This document shows positions 36,901 to 48,900 of a stretch of DNA of 64,000 bases, piece after piece. A program made the translations under genes and the position numbers. This DNA is from Nageia nagi (Eukaryota; Pinophyta). The notes beneath the pieces were generated by a model. The model was not told the origin of the DNA and made no database searches. It worked only from the letters and a program-made list of their open reading frames with translations. Every line of letters begins with the position of its first letter. Positions within the stretch are counted from its first letter, which is position 1. Location: positions 133,858,001 to 133,922,000 of the forward strand of contig JBITNC010000001.1 of NCBI GenBank assembly GCA_050084985.1, read 5' to 3'.

Positions 36901-39900
36901 ATAATGTCATAATAGCAAAATAACAAAGCCTCAAAATAACAAAACCATAACTATCAAGTATCAATACTATCAAACTATGGCTCTAGCCTCTAAGACTCTA
37001 TGTCAAATCCTCTGGCTCTAAGGGCTCATGTGCTGCTAATACATTTTGATTGTAGTCAGAATCAGCATCCTCCTCATCCATATCATAATCATCTGAGGAG
37101 CTGCCCTCATCTTCCAACTGGATACGCGCCATGTCCAATGGTAATCCTATCAACCCCTAAGCATCATCATCAACCTCCTCACTAGTTGCCTCCATAGGAT
37201 CAATATCCCATCGTGAAAAAGGACTAGCTCTATACTCTGGCTTCACCCTCTCACGAAGGCGAAGACAGTTATGCACCACTACTAGCTTCTCTACTCTCTT
37301 TGCGGTAAGCATGTTCCTCCTCATGCTGTGGATGAAGCCATATGTGGACCAATTCCTTTCTGCAACAGAGGAACTACCAACCTACAAACAAATTTGTCAT
37401 TTGATAAAATTAGAATTAGAAACATGAAACATCAATGTTCAAACAATTTGAGTTATTCAAATTTGAAATTTCTTCTACTAACCTGAGAAAGGTGCCTAAC
37501 TACAAGTTGCCTCAATTCAGCAGCATCATCCCCATATAGATTGTTATTCTTCTTTTTGTTAATGATGTGGTCCTCCTCTCTCACTCTATTGATGGTTGAT
37601 AGAGACAATTGAACACACTTAGATTCTTTTGCAATCCTTGACAACTTATGGTTAATCTCAACAAATCAAAGGCTATTATCTTTAACACTTCCAAAGAAGC
37701 CATTTCCGAGTTTATGTTTTTCTAAAAAGGGGATCCTTTGGAGGTCACCACTTCTTCCACTTGAGGGTTCTATTTTTTAGACATTCTTTCACTTTGAGAC
37801 CAACCTCCCAATTGCCTCTTTGCAAGAGTTATGCTTCCGTCTATATTCTGGAATGCCATTGTTTTAATATCCATTTCCAATGTATCTCTGCAATGTCATC
37901 ATCAAACCTACAACCTCCTACCACTTATGGGTTCGAGGCTTGGGGGTACAAATTGTGATCCTTTGATTAGGCTTGCATTGAGCGAGTTCAAACTTTGATG
38001 CTCTAGTATTTGAGTTGTTGTAAATGAATGGTTCCTCAATGCATTGTCTAGGTCATATTCACCACTCTGCCCTTGATTGCATGTTTCAGATTATCTTTTA
38101 TGTTCACAAACTCCTATCTATGTGGCACTTTGCTTTTGGTAGTAAGAGATATTTATATTTAGCTCTTTACTCTTCAAAAGAGATTGCCTCCATAGGCTCC
38201 ATCAAACATCAATGTTGTTAGTTCTCTCAGACTTGTTTGCTCCTCCAATCTATTGATCAACTTCCTCCCTTCAAGTACTCATTGGATGCCCTATCAACTT
38301 CATCCCTCAAAGGAGATCATTTGTAGGTTTTTCCATAATGGTATTTACCAACGATACATTGTAGTCATATGGACGTCTCCTATGCCACTCAACCCCAAGC
38401 TGGCTTTCTATGTGGAACACTTTTTACAAGATGTTGATGGTGTCATTTATCTACATGTCTATTTCTAGCATCATTAGTCGCATGGCTTAAGGATCCCTCT
38501 TTTGACCAGTTGAGAATATATTACCATCAACTTAGTATCAAAACCAACCACCATATTCCGCATGGGGACCGTGTTTGTTGTCTTTACTCCACCCAAGTGG
38601 TGAAGTTCAAGAAGCATTTTATCTTCAAATGCCTTATTTGTTATTACATCCAAGGGAGGTTCCACTACTTATGTAGAGACTAACAATTTTCTCTCCACTT
38701 TCTTCTATTATCCCAATCAACAATGCTTGGCTCTTTATATTCAAGATATTGGCACTCTACAACACATATCTCTACAAGGGGGGCCTATAGCAACCAGGCT
38801 TATTACTTCATACTTTCAGCACATCACAATTATTGGGGGTGTTAAGCACTTTCCCAATTTCTGCTTAGATGATGGCAAGTTTAGACTCCATACGTCGATG
38901 TTCTTCACCATGCACTAATTCGCAAGTACCCCAACAACCTTCCCACCTCAGATGTCATAGATTGTTTTTCAATCAATAGCAACGACTCCCTTGTGTCTAT
39001 TGTTGAAGCAATGAATGCAATCTCTTATTACCACTTTCTTCTTGTAATACTAGTCATTTTTGCCTTGGATGTTAGGATAGGTTTGAGGGGAAGTTTTTGG
39101 CTTCCTCCCAAGATGGTCCAACCCAATGCTCCTAGACCAAGACTATCTCCCACAAGTTACAACCATTCTCACTTCGTAGTAGTCAATGTCACAATCGTTA
39201 TTTCTTTAAATCTACTCTTCACTCTAGGCATCTAATAGCACTTAGTTTCTAGTTGTGCTCCTCCTGTTCAATGTCACTTGTTTCTCTTCACTTCTCTTTG
39301 AGGGATCCTTCCCTCTTGTAAATGTAAATTTGAGGGTTAGGGTTCAGGGTTTAACCCTTTTAAATTTATTCCCTTGCTCCTTTGCTTTGTTTTAGTTTAA
39401 CTTTTTTTCTCTAGGGTCTTACTCCCTAGTTCATTTCTATTCCTTAGGCTGCACTTTCAAATTCCATTAACCTTTTTGGTTACTCATGGGCATTAATACA
39501 ATTTCTTTCTATGTTTCTTTCCTTCTCAATATGAGCACTCAGGACATGCCTGCCTCTGATTTCTACATATCATCAAAGGGAACCCTCATTTTGTGCAGAA
39601 TCTAGAATCTAAGTAACACCAAGGACTTAAAAAAACTGAGGCAAATGGCCAGAATGGACATAAACTCATAAATACAGACAAGCATTTAGATTAGATACAA
39701 TATTTTCAGCAGACCCTCATAATTTTCAGATACCCTTGAACATTCTCCAATAGTTGGATGGGATGAATCATGGAACAAGCAAAGGATGACAGGGGCAAGG
39801 ATTGATTACAATTTCCCTTCAAAGTCACCTGCATGTTTTTGCACAAAGGTAGGGTAAAACAAAACAAGTTAAGAATGGGAGAGGACAGGGACACACAACA

Positions 39901-42900
39901 AAGTGGACTGCAGTTACAGAATGGATGAGAAAGAGAGTGAAAATACAGACAAAATGACAATAGCAGAAGTGCCCTGCAATATGGAAATAAACTTTAATTT
40001 TCAGACAGGTAAGTGAGAGTGACTGTAATATCTCCAATTTGGGACATCTAGACGTAACCCCTCATGCTTATTTACTTTAACTTTTAGTGTTTAAATTAGA
40101 AGTCTTCTATTTATCATTTAAATATAATTTATCATTTAAGTAAAGGCAATATGTAATATGTTTTGGCTCAGTTAAAAGGGCCACTTTAATGTATTTAATC
40201 TCTCACACCTAGTCGGCCAACTCAAGGAGATATTGGGCCACTTAGTAATATTTATATCCTCCTACTTGGTCGGCCAACTTGAGGAAAAATATGTAGTGAG
40301 TTTGAGATCATATAAACGCAGGTTAGAGAATCACTTGAAGGATCATCATTGTGCATTCGATTTTGGATCATTCGGAGTTTAAGGATGCTTCCCTTCTCTA
40401 CCTTCTAAGGACTAGGGCTGCTCCCTAGCCTAAAAGTGACCTATCTACATTCAAACTCACTTGGAGAGCTTGCCAACCTTGAGGAGCCATCTAGAGACTT
40501 ACGCCTACAATTCTTGCCATTTGGAAGCTTGCACCAGCCATTGGGAGTCATGTTGGGACATACACCAAGCTTGGGAGCTTTCTTGGGTCTTGCGCCAGCC
40601 TTTAGGAGTCTTGGTTGAGCATCTTCAAAGTCTTGGGCTTTTGCCCTAGAACTTGTTACAGCCCTATACTTATTCTTGGTTAATTGTACGTAACATTAGC
40701 TCTCATAATACGTCTTGTTGTGCCCGCACAACACACCCCAAGATGCAGCATTTTGAGGACCCTATTTTTGCAAAGGCAATGAGGTGCAATGCCTTGAGAT
40801 TGGCTTTTGACGATGATTAGTTCATTCTGAAGAGTGTAAACATGATATCAGGGAGCGGTTCAAGGAGATCATACGACGAAAACCCTCAAGAGCATCAAAG
40901 TATCCAATCGTCAATTTTGCAACCAAGGAGCCAAGATGTAAGACCTACTACCAGAGCACAAATTTTTAGCTCTAGAATGAGATTAGTAGAGATGGGGTCA
41001 TTTTGGGTCAATTTTGATCCCGGAAAAGGCGAGCATAACCAAAAGGTGGGTTTTGGTCACTTTTGGGCTCGAAAACCTGGAAAATGGTCAACATCACAGA
41101 AAAGCGCATTTTCGTCAATTTTCAACCTAGAAGTGGTCAGTATGGTAAAAATGAGCGTTTTTGCATAGTTTAAGCCCGGAATGCTCGAAAATGAGCAAAA
41201 ATGCAAAGTTGAGTATTTTTGCCGAAAATGTCTAAAATGCCGGAATGATCATTTTTGCACATCTTGAGTACGAAAAAGCCGAAAATGTAGACTTTGAGCT
41301 CAAAATGCTGGAAATAATCAATTTTTCACCATTTGAATTCGGAAATGTCCGAAAATGGTAGAAAATGCATACTTCAAGCCTGGAAATGTCGAAAATGCAC
41401 CGTTTGGGCCCGTAAGAGACGGAAAGGACCAGAATTGTATAGTTGAGCCCCAAATGGATCAGAAAAGAAAGTTTGAGCATCCTTGGGGGATGAAATCAAG
41501 AAATAAGCGTTTTGACACTCGGGCAACCTCAGGTTGGGCCTAGAAAAATGGGTTTTTTCAAAATGCTTGAAACGAAAATCTGAGAGAAAGGTGTGATCCC
41601 AAATGATAAATAAAGGCAACTTTACTCTTGGAAATTTCGAAAAAACTTGAGTCTCGCCCTTCGAAAAGTTAGGGAGGAGTTTTGCAAGTTTTCCCTCACT
41701 TTGTCAAAACTCAAAAATGGCCTATTATCTTCAAAACCTGTGCCTACCTTTTGAGAGACCCAGATTGATCCAAAAGTGCAATTTTTGAGCTTGAGATCAT
41801 GGAAATTGCGATTTTACATCAAATTGGTCTTTCAAGTTCGCAATTTCGACAAGTTTTGCTCCTCCAAAAGTGGAAAAAAAGGAAAATGTGCAAAAAGGAC
41901 AGCCAAGAGGAATGCTTCAAATTTTCCAAAATTTCAAAATATCAAAATGAAAATTTGAGAGAAAGGCGTGATGCCAAATCTAATTTTAGGCACCTTTGCT
42001 CTTGAAATTTTTGAAAAAAAGTCAAAAAATGCCCTCCTAAAAGCTAGGCGGCAGTTTTGCCTCTTTTCCCTCGCTCAAATTTGGAAAATGGCCTAAGAGT
42101 CTCAAAACCTACACCTACCCTTCCAGCACCCCAAAACAGCAAAAAAATGAAATTTTTGATCTTCATGAGGTATAGGATGGGATTTCACACAAGATTTATT
42201 ATTTGAATTTTCCAAAAGAAATGAGATCTAATTCCTCAAAATCATCAAAAAATGATCAGCCAATTAGAGAGCTCTAAAATTTTTCAAATTTTCCAAAGTT
42301 GGCCAAATCAAGAAATAAGAAAGAGGTAGGGTAGCAAATCCAACATAGAACAACATTGCCTCTTAAAATTTGTCAAAAAAAACCAAATTTTGCCCCTCAA
42401 AAAGTTAGGCCGCAGTTTTGCATGATTTCCCCCATTTTCTCAAATTTCCAAACTTGCCTAAAACCCCCAAAACCTGCGCCAAGCTTGGAGGCTCTCAAAA
42501 TTGTTTAAAAACCGAAATTTTTGGTCCTAGGGACACGGGAAATCCAATTTTGCACAAGTTTCATGTTTTAAATTTTAGAAAAAAAGTGGATCTATTCCCT
42601 CAAAATCACAAAAATTGGATCAGCCAACGGGAGAGCTTGAAAATTTTTTTAAAATTATCAAAATAAAAATTGGAAAGAAAGGTAGGGTGGCAAATCCAAA
42701 GTTGAGCAACATTGCCTCTTGGAATTATTGAAAAAGCTCAAGTTTTGCCTTCCAAACAGTTAGGGGAGAGTTTTGAAAGTTTTGGACATGTTCACAAGTT
42801 TCCCAAACATGCCCAAAACCTGCGCCTAGAATCAAGGGGCTTAAAATTTGTCAAAAGTGAGATTTTTGAGCTTCATGGGGTGTAAAATTCAATTCTACAC

Positions 42901-45900
42901 CATTTTGGTCTTCCAATGATTTGGACAAGAAAAAATCCTCCAATAGTGGATTTGCCCTCCCAAAATGGAGAAAATCACAAAAAAAAAAGAGAGAAAACTT
43001 CAAATCTTCAAAATTGTGCTTCAAGATCCAAAATTTTAAAAATAAATTTTGATGATTGATTTGAGTACCCATTGCCCTTGTGAAGAAAAGTGATTTGGAT
43101 CCATAAAAGTGAAGAAAAACACAAAAAATTCTCAAGATCTAAAGGCTGAAAATCTTCACTTTTTCAAAAAAAAATGAAAAAAAAAAAAATTGGAGATCAT
43201 GTGTAGAACAAGGATTCAAACACTTTGGCTTTTGAATTTTTTGAAAAAAGAGCAAAATCATGCCAATTATGCCTAGACGCTCATTTTCCAAGTTTTCCTA
43301 ACTTTGGCCATTCTTCTCAACATTGGGAATGAGTGGAAAACTCCCAAAATGCCCCCTCATGAAAAAGCCCAAATCCAATGCATAGAAGCTCCAAATCCTC
43401 TCAAAACTTCCCAAAAACCTTAAAATCCCATCTTTCATCCATCCATGGGGTTAAATCCACTTTTTAAAAATTTTCCAAATTTTGGACCCCCCCCCCATCT
43501 TTTCCGAAAAATAGACCAAAAATTCACCTTTTCAGAAAATTTTCTCAAAATTCCTTCAAAATTTACCTGAATGATCACATCAAGGGCAAATCCTAATTGA
43601 AAGAAGGAGCTTGAAATACTGACGAACAGATCCAAAATAGCGATTTAAAGCTCCAAATTTTGCCAAATTGATGCAAAACACCTCGAAATCCATGCCAAAG
43701 GGCATCAATTTTTGTAAATATTTTATTTCAAGTATATTTTAGTGGGATGAGTATTGTTCTCCCACTAAACGACATTGTAATTTCAATTTAGCATTTTAGT
43801 GTTTTTCTAAAAATTAAGGCAACACTTGAATATTTGACCTAATTTTGCCTATAAATAAGAGGCATGGGATCTCATTTTCACTAGAGCTCACTTCGTGATA
43901 AAATTGACACTTTGTAAGAGAGGAGCAAATTGATGTATCCTTGCACAACTCTTTTACAAATTAATACAAAGTGGTTAAAGAAAAGATCGAGCTTGTTTAT
44001 TCATTTGTGGTTTTGAGAATTGTTTCTTAAGGATTATCATTGTTCGTTTGACACTTTCGCGTCCTTCCTTTGAAAACTCGTGAGTTTTAGGGAACATATC
44101 TTTGATAGTTGCTTGGTTCACAACATGCATGTTAGATAAAGTATTCTTAATTTGTTTCCTGTTGTATGACATCAAACTAGAGATTTACATCCAAACTCTT
44201 GTTCTTCCCATATTCTTCCACCACGTCCATTTGGTTGCATCGATCCTGCTTGCAATGTACTGACAATCGGCATTCCTACCCGCTCCTCTTTGGAACAACT
44301 CGAACATAGTTGTTTGTTCGCAAAGTTCGATGAATTAGATGAAATCCCTTAGCTGATCTGAAAAGGATGAACTTTTTAGACAATGCTTTGTCATGGTGAC
44401 CAGTTTGGTATCTGACCAAGTATCCGTTTCCGTTTCACAAGTGTAGTCTCTCACTTTCCAGTATTTTATTTATGCTTTCTTTATGTTTTCATACCCAAAT
44501 ACAATCGTCAAGTCCACACACAAATATTCCAAATAAACTCTATACATCAAATAAAACATGTTGGTTAACAGATTGCTACCTCTCATTCCATTCCATTGAG
44601 GCTGAATCCAAGAGGGATACCACACTTAAATTATACCACAAACAAGCTTGAAAGGCATACCTATAACGTCACAACGTTGGGTTGCTGAGTAGGGTGTTTC
44701 GACAACCTTGGAGGTATAACGTCCTTTTCAAACAGGGGAATTGGTCATGCATTCCCTACTATGTTGCTTGGGATCTCCTAAGTTCCACAAGCAATTTTCA
44801 AAGAGTCTCCGTGGGAAAGAAAAGCATCCCAACATGTCTCAAATGTGTATGAATGTTCTCTATTTACTGCTGTAATATTGTTGTTGATTATGCAGGAGAA
44901 TATGTGTGGATTATATTGTTTTGGAGGCATATTGATGTGGTGTAACAGATCTATAATTTGTACCCTAGTCTGAGCATATTTGCATATTGTATGAGCTTTA
45001 TATCAGATTTGGCTACAGCTGTTATATTTCAGTTTTGAGCTCATGTTTGGATGGTTAATGAGCATTTACTTTGATGCTCTAATTTGTGAATGAATGTGGA
45101 ATTAAGTAAAGAATTGGATAAACTCTAGAAAGGTACATCACAGTGAGTAACAGCTATAAATTAAAAATTTAGATTAGGACATGCAAGTTTCAAATGGAGA
45201 ATATTGCCTTCAGAATGCTGATTTGTGTACCATTTCTTTTCTTCTTCTGGGTCATTTCTGTCATAGTCGCATTTTCTCAGAAATAGTTGTGTATGTTAAA
45301 GTCACATAAACATGTAAAAACGATAAATGGCCACAGTTTAGTGAATGTGCAGAGATGGACAGAATGGGACAACAAATGGTAGCAACAAGATACAGAACTT
45401 GAGTAAACAAGTTTTTGCTTCAATAGCTTCAGTTCTTACCGTCTTCTTTGCCCATGTAATTTCTCAAGATTGCCAATGAAAAGAAGGCATTTACTGACAG
45501 CGTGAGATGAGGACTAGGACATGAAAAACAATAATCCAACATATTGATCAAAACCTTCAAATAAAAAACTCTTCATTTGGATGAACAAGACCTACTGCAT
45601 TCTAAAAGATCAGGAAAGATGTGCATTTCATCCAGAAATTTTAAAAATAATCAAGACTAGAACATAAACCTAAATGAATACTTCAAGTCGTTAATGATGA
45701 CATGCTGTTTATAAGCTATTGTTTAGTCACCTCCTATGTAGTGGTGATATAAAAGCTCTTTTGATATATAGACAGCTGATTGTAGCCTTGCCAACCATAC
45801 TATGAAAAAGAATCTTTGCATTAGTTATCTTTCCACTCTTATTAAATGGTAATTATATACATACCATCAAGTTGTTACTCTTGTACCAATTAAGGTCAAT

Positions 45901-48900
45901 TAAAGTTGATCTTGAAAACTATGACATCATCATGTGTGTTGCATGACTTAAATTTCAAAAGCTTACTAGAACTAAATGTAATTAGATGCTTTTTAACAAT
46001 AAGTTGATAGAAAAGACATTAACAGACTTACATTTATAGAAGAAATCTCTTCTGGAATGTGTCTGTCATTCCTGTCAGCCAAGCCTAGGTTTCCATAACG
46101 GCCCCAACCCCAACCGTAAAGTTTTCCATCCTCTGTGACAGCAACTGTATGTTCAGCACCTGCTGCTACCATCTTGACTGCCAGACCCTGCAAAAACTCC
46201 AGACACATCAAATATTGAAAGAAAATGCTCAAATTATTAGGATAGAAATCAAGTAGGAAAATTATCTTTACAATATTATAATTAACATCCAGAATTTCAA
46301 CAAGAACCACCAGGAAGGTTGATTATACCATATTCATGATAGTTGGAGCCTTTATAATGCATTCTACCTGTTTGTGTCTTGCACAATCTACGGCATTTAT
46401 CTTTTGTTGCATCATTTATAATTCATTTGCACTGGTGCCAATTGTGTGTAAGCAAATTGATTGACGAAAGCATGTTGAATTCCAATAATCTTGTGGAATC
46501 ACAAACCACCTCAATTGGTTTGTTTATTGGTCTGTTTAAAAACAACACTACAACATAACATCATACAAAAAAATCACCCTCTACCACTGATATCTTTTTT
46601 TAATGAAAGAACTTCCCGTCCCTGATGTCGAAGTATATTTTGCCCACAAAGTTCTAGATCAATGTAGCCAAATAACTCAAAATATCATATATTGATTATT
46701 GTCTAGAATTTTCAATAGGCCATTAGCATGACACTACTCCATGTTGAAATGTATTTTGCACACTAAGTTCTTGATCAATGTAACTACATAACTCAAAAGA
46801 TCATGTATTGATGATTCTCTAGATTTTCAATAAGCCATTAGCATGACACTACTCCTTTATGGATCTTCAATAACGCACAGGTCTTCATCAGTACAAGAAA
46901 ACTACATAATAGTTTCTACCTAATGAGATCAACAAGAGACCAATCTTTTATCAACTTCATTACCTCTTTCAAAGTCCTGCCTTTTGGATCATAAACTATG
47001 TTTATGTAGCTTCTAATTGTGGGTTGATACTCTTTCATTTGTCTATCATAGTTCCCTTCGTTAAAAACTGTTTTGAGGCATTGCTAAACTCCACCTTGAT
47101 TATAAATACTTTTCTGTTGATCCTTGGATTCTCGAAGATCATTGTTTCCTTTGTAACATTTCTTCTAAAAAGTCTAGTCTATTTTGGCATCTGAAAACAT
47201 TGAATTACAATAGACATCCCAGCTGGATTCTTGATAACAAAATTAATATTACAAATCACTTTATTACAAAATAAATGTTGTAAATTGTTTCTTCGAGTGG
47301 CACTTCTCTTTGAGAATGGAAAAGCCAAAGCCCTTACCATGTAAACTTATTAATGGAGAACCAAGTAAAAGATCATACAGATAGATCACCTTCTCTACTA
47401 ATATGTTGCTCTAGATGCATTGTGATTTATAAAAAATTTCAATAATTCCGAGGACATCTTGTACCATGCTGTGTATTTGTTCCAACCAAGGTTTGTCTCT
47501 TAATGTTCAAACTTCAAAGTACTGAGAAAAATAGCATGCATCTTCATAGGGTGTATTAAAAATATATACTAATACAATATATAATGAAAGGTTCTATCTG
47601 AGATAGATGTGAGATATAATAATATAATCCCATCCTTAGTTTCACTTATATAAATATCACTATAATATCAGTTTTATTTAATTTATCTTATGAGTTTTAG
47701 TTTTAGTTACGTAAATATCACTATTTGTTATAAGAGATTTAAATTTATATTTTGATTTTTTTCAACATGGCACATGGCAAAGAAGCACTTGTTGAGATGG
47801 CAAAACCACAGTAAAGCTCCTTCCACAAAGACCATTGACCAGCATTCAAGCATTCCAAAAAGAAAGGAAAGGCTGGAATATATCTCCTGCAATGTTTAAC
47901 TCAAACATGGCACTGACATATTTTTTCAAAACTTTCTTTCATTTTCATAACCACATTTATCTTCAAAACCACCTTCATGCTTACTTGCACATAAACTACA
48001 ACTCTTATGCATTTGCGTGCAATATCCACAATTTGTAACATAGTTTCATGTATGCATCAGATCTGAAAATTTTGACAATGTTGTTCATTGCAAACATCTT
48101 CTCTATGCCTTGGCATATAATATTAAATGCCATGTAAGATGCCTCTTTGGCCATTATTTACTCAACTTATTATGAAAAAATGTCTTTCTACCAACCCATC
48201 ACATCATGTCACTCATTTCTTGATATGCATTTGTTGGTTCATGGAGAGGATGCCATTTTTCTATCCATGACAGATGAATCAAACAATTCATCAACACCAG
48301 CATCATCTTCCTTGACATTTGGTGTACGTTGTGCATTGATGGAGAAGGCACCATATCGATTTCTGTCTGCACCATGTTGAATTTAAAATAATTTTTATCT
48401 GTCGATGTTCACAGATTACACCAATTTACTTTTCATTCAAAAACTAAATATTCTGTAATGTGAAACTTTACTCATTCAATACTAATCTGTTGTTAATAAT
48501 TTTTAAATGATTTTGGGAATCAATTCTGATTAGTTTTAAATTTTTATTTTTAGATTGTATCTTTCATGGATATGTATACGCAAGTGCATATACATGCATA
48601 TATAAACACCAGTTACATTACAAATAAAAACAATTCCATATGCCCAATCTTTTGATTCACAGAAGTTATTTCAAGCTATTAAACTGCACACCTTTGTCTG
48701 TTCAAACCGTGATAAATTGCTGTAATCATTCCCACTCAATTGGTAGAAATCAACAAATTTGTAGCACTCAAAATTCCAAGTATGGAAAATATTGCATATG
48801 ACAAATTACATGTAAACATTGTGTATAAAATGATAGGTGCTAACAAATTAAGATAGCAGACTGCCAAGGAAGCAGGTTAAATGCACAAAAAACATGTGTT

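Larger units (their letters stand above)
40716..44834 (+). mobile_element. TG/CA element without ORF (4.1 kb) with target duplication
   Basis: It begins TGTTGTGCCCGCACAACACACCCC (given in words: a 7-bp perfect stem with a CCCG loop and then CCCC) and ends GAAAAGCATCCCAACA. Flanks are CGTCT on the left and TGTCT on the right, a 5-bp duplication with one CpG-type change. Inside are degenerate short repeats (40,990-41,500), ~360-bp units (about 41,300-43,270) and a 3' domain from 43,741 with a TATAAATA box at 43,850. There is no ORF, PBS or polymerase, and the two ends are not LTRs of each other. Confidence 0.82.

Noticed and set aside
37640-37740. Kinase-like GNGFFGSV string upstream of the hAT exon
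   Set aside because: It is only a short chance resemblance to a glycine loop. The same stretch leads straight into the hAT sequence and no other kinase motif follows.
40024-40660. Firm solo LTR call
   Set aside because: LTR-like ends and a TATA-like box exist, but the flanking 5 bp do not match, so it is kept only as a candidate in the features.
43484-43496. Run of about 11 cytosines as a structural element
   Set aside because: A single homopolymer in low-complexity sequence, possibly also length-uncertain; no related feature nearby.
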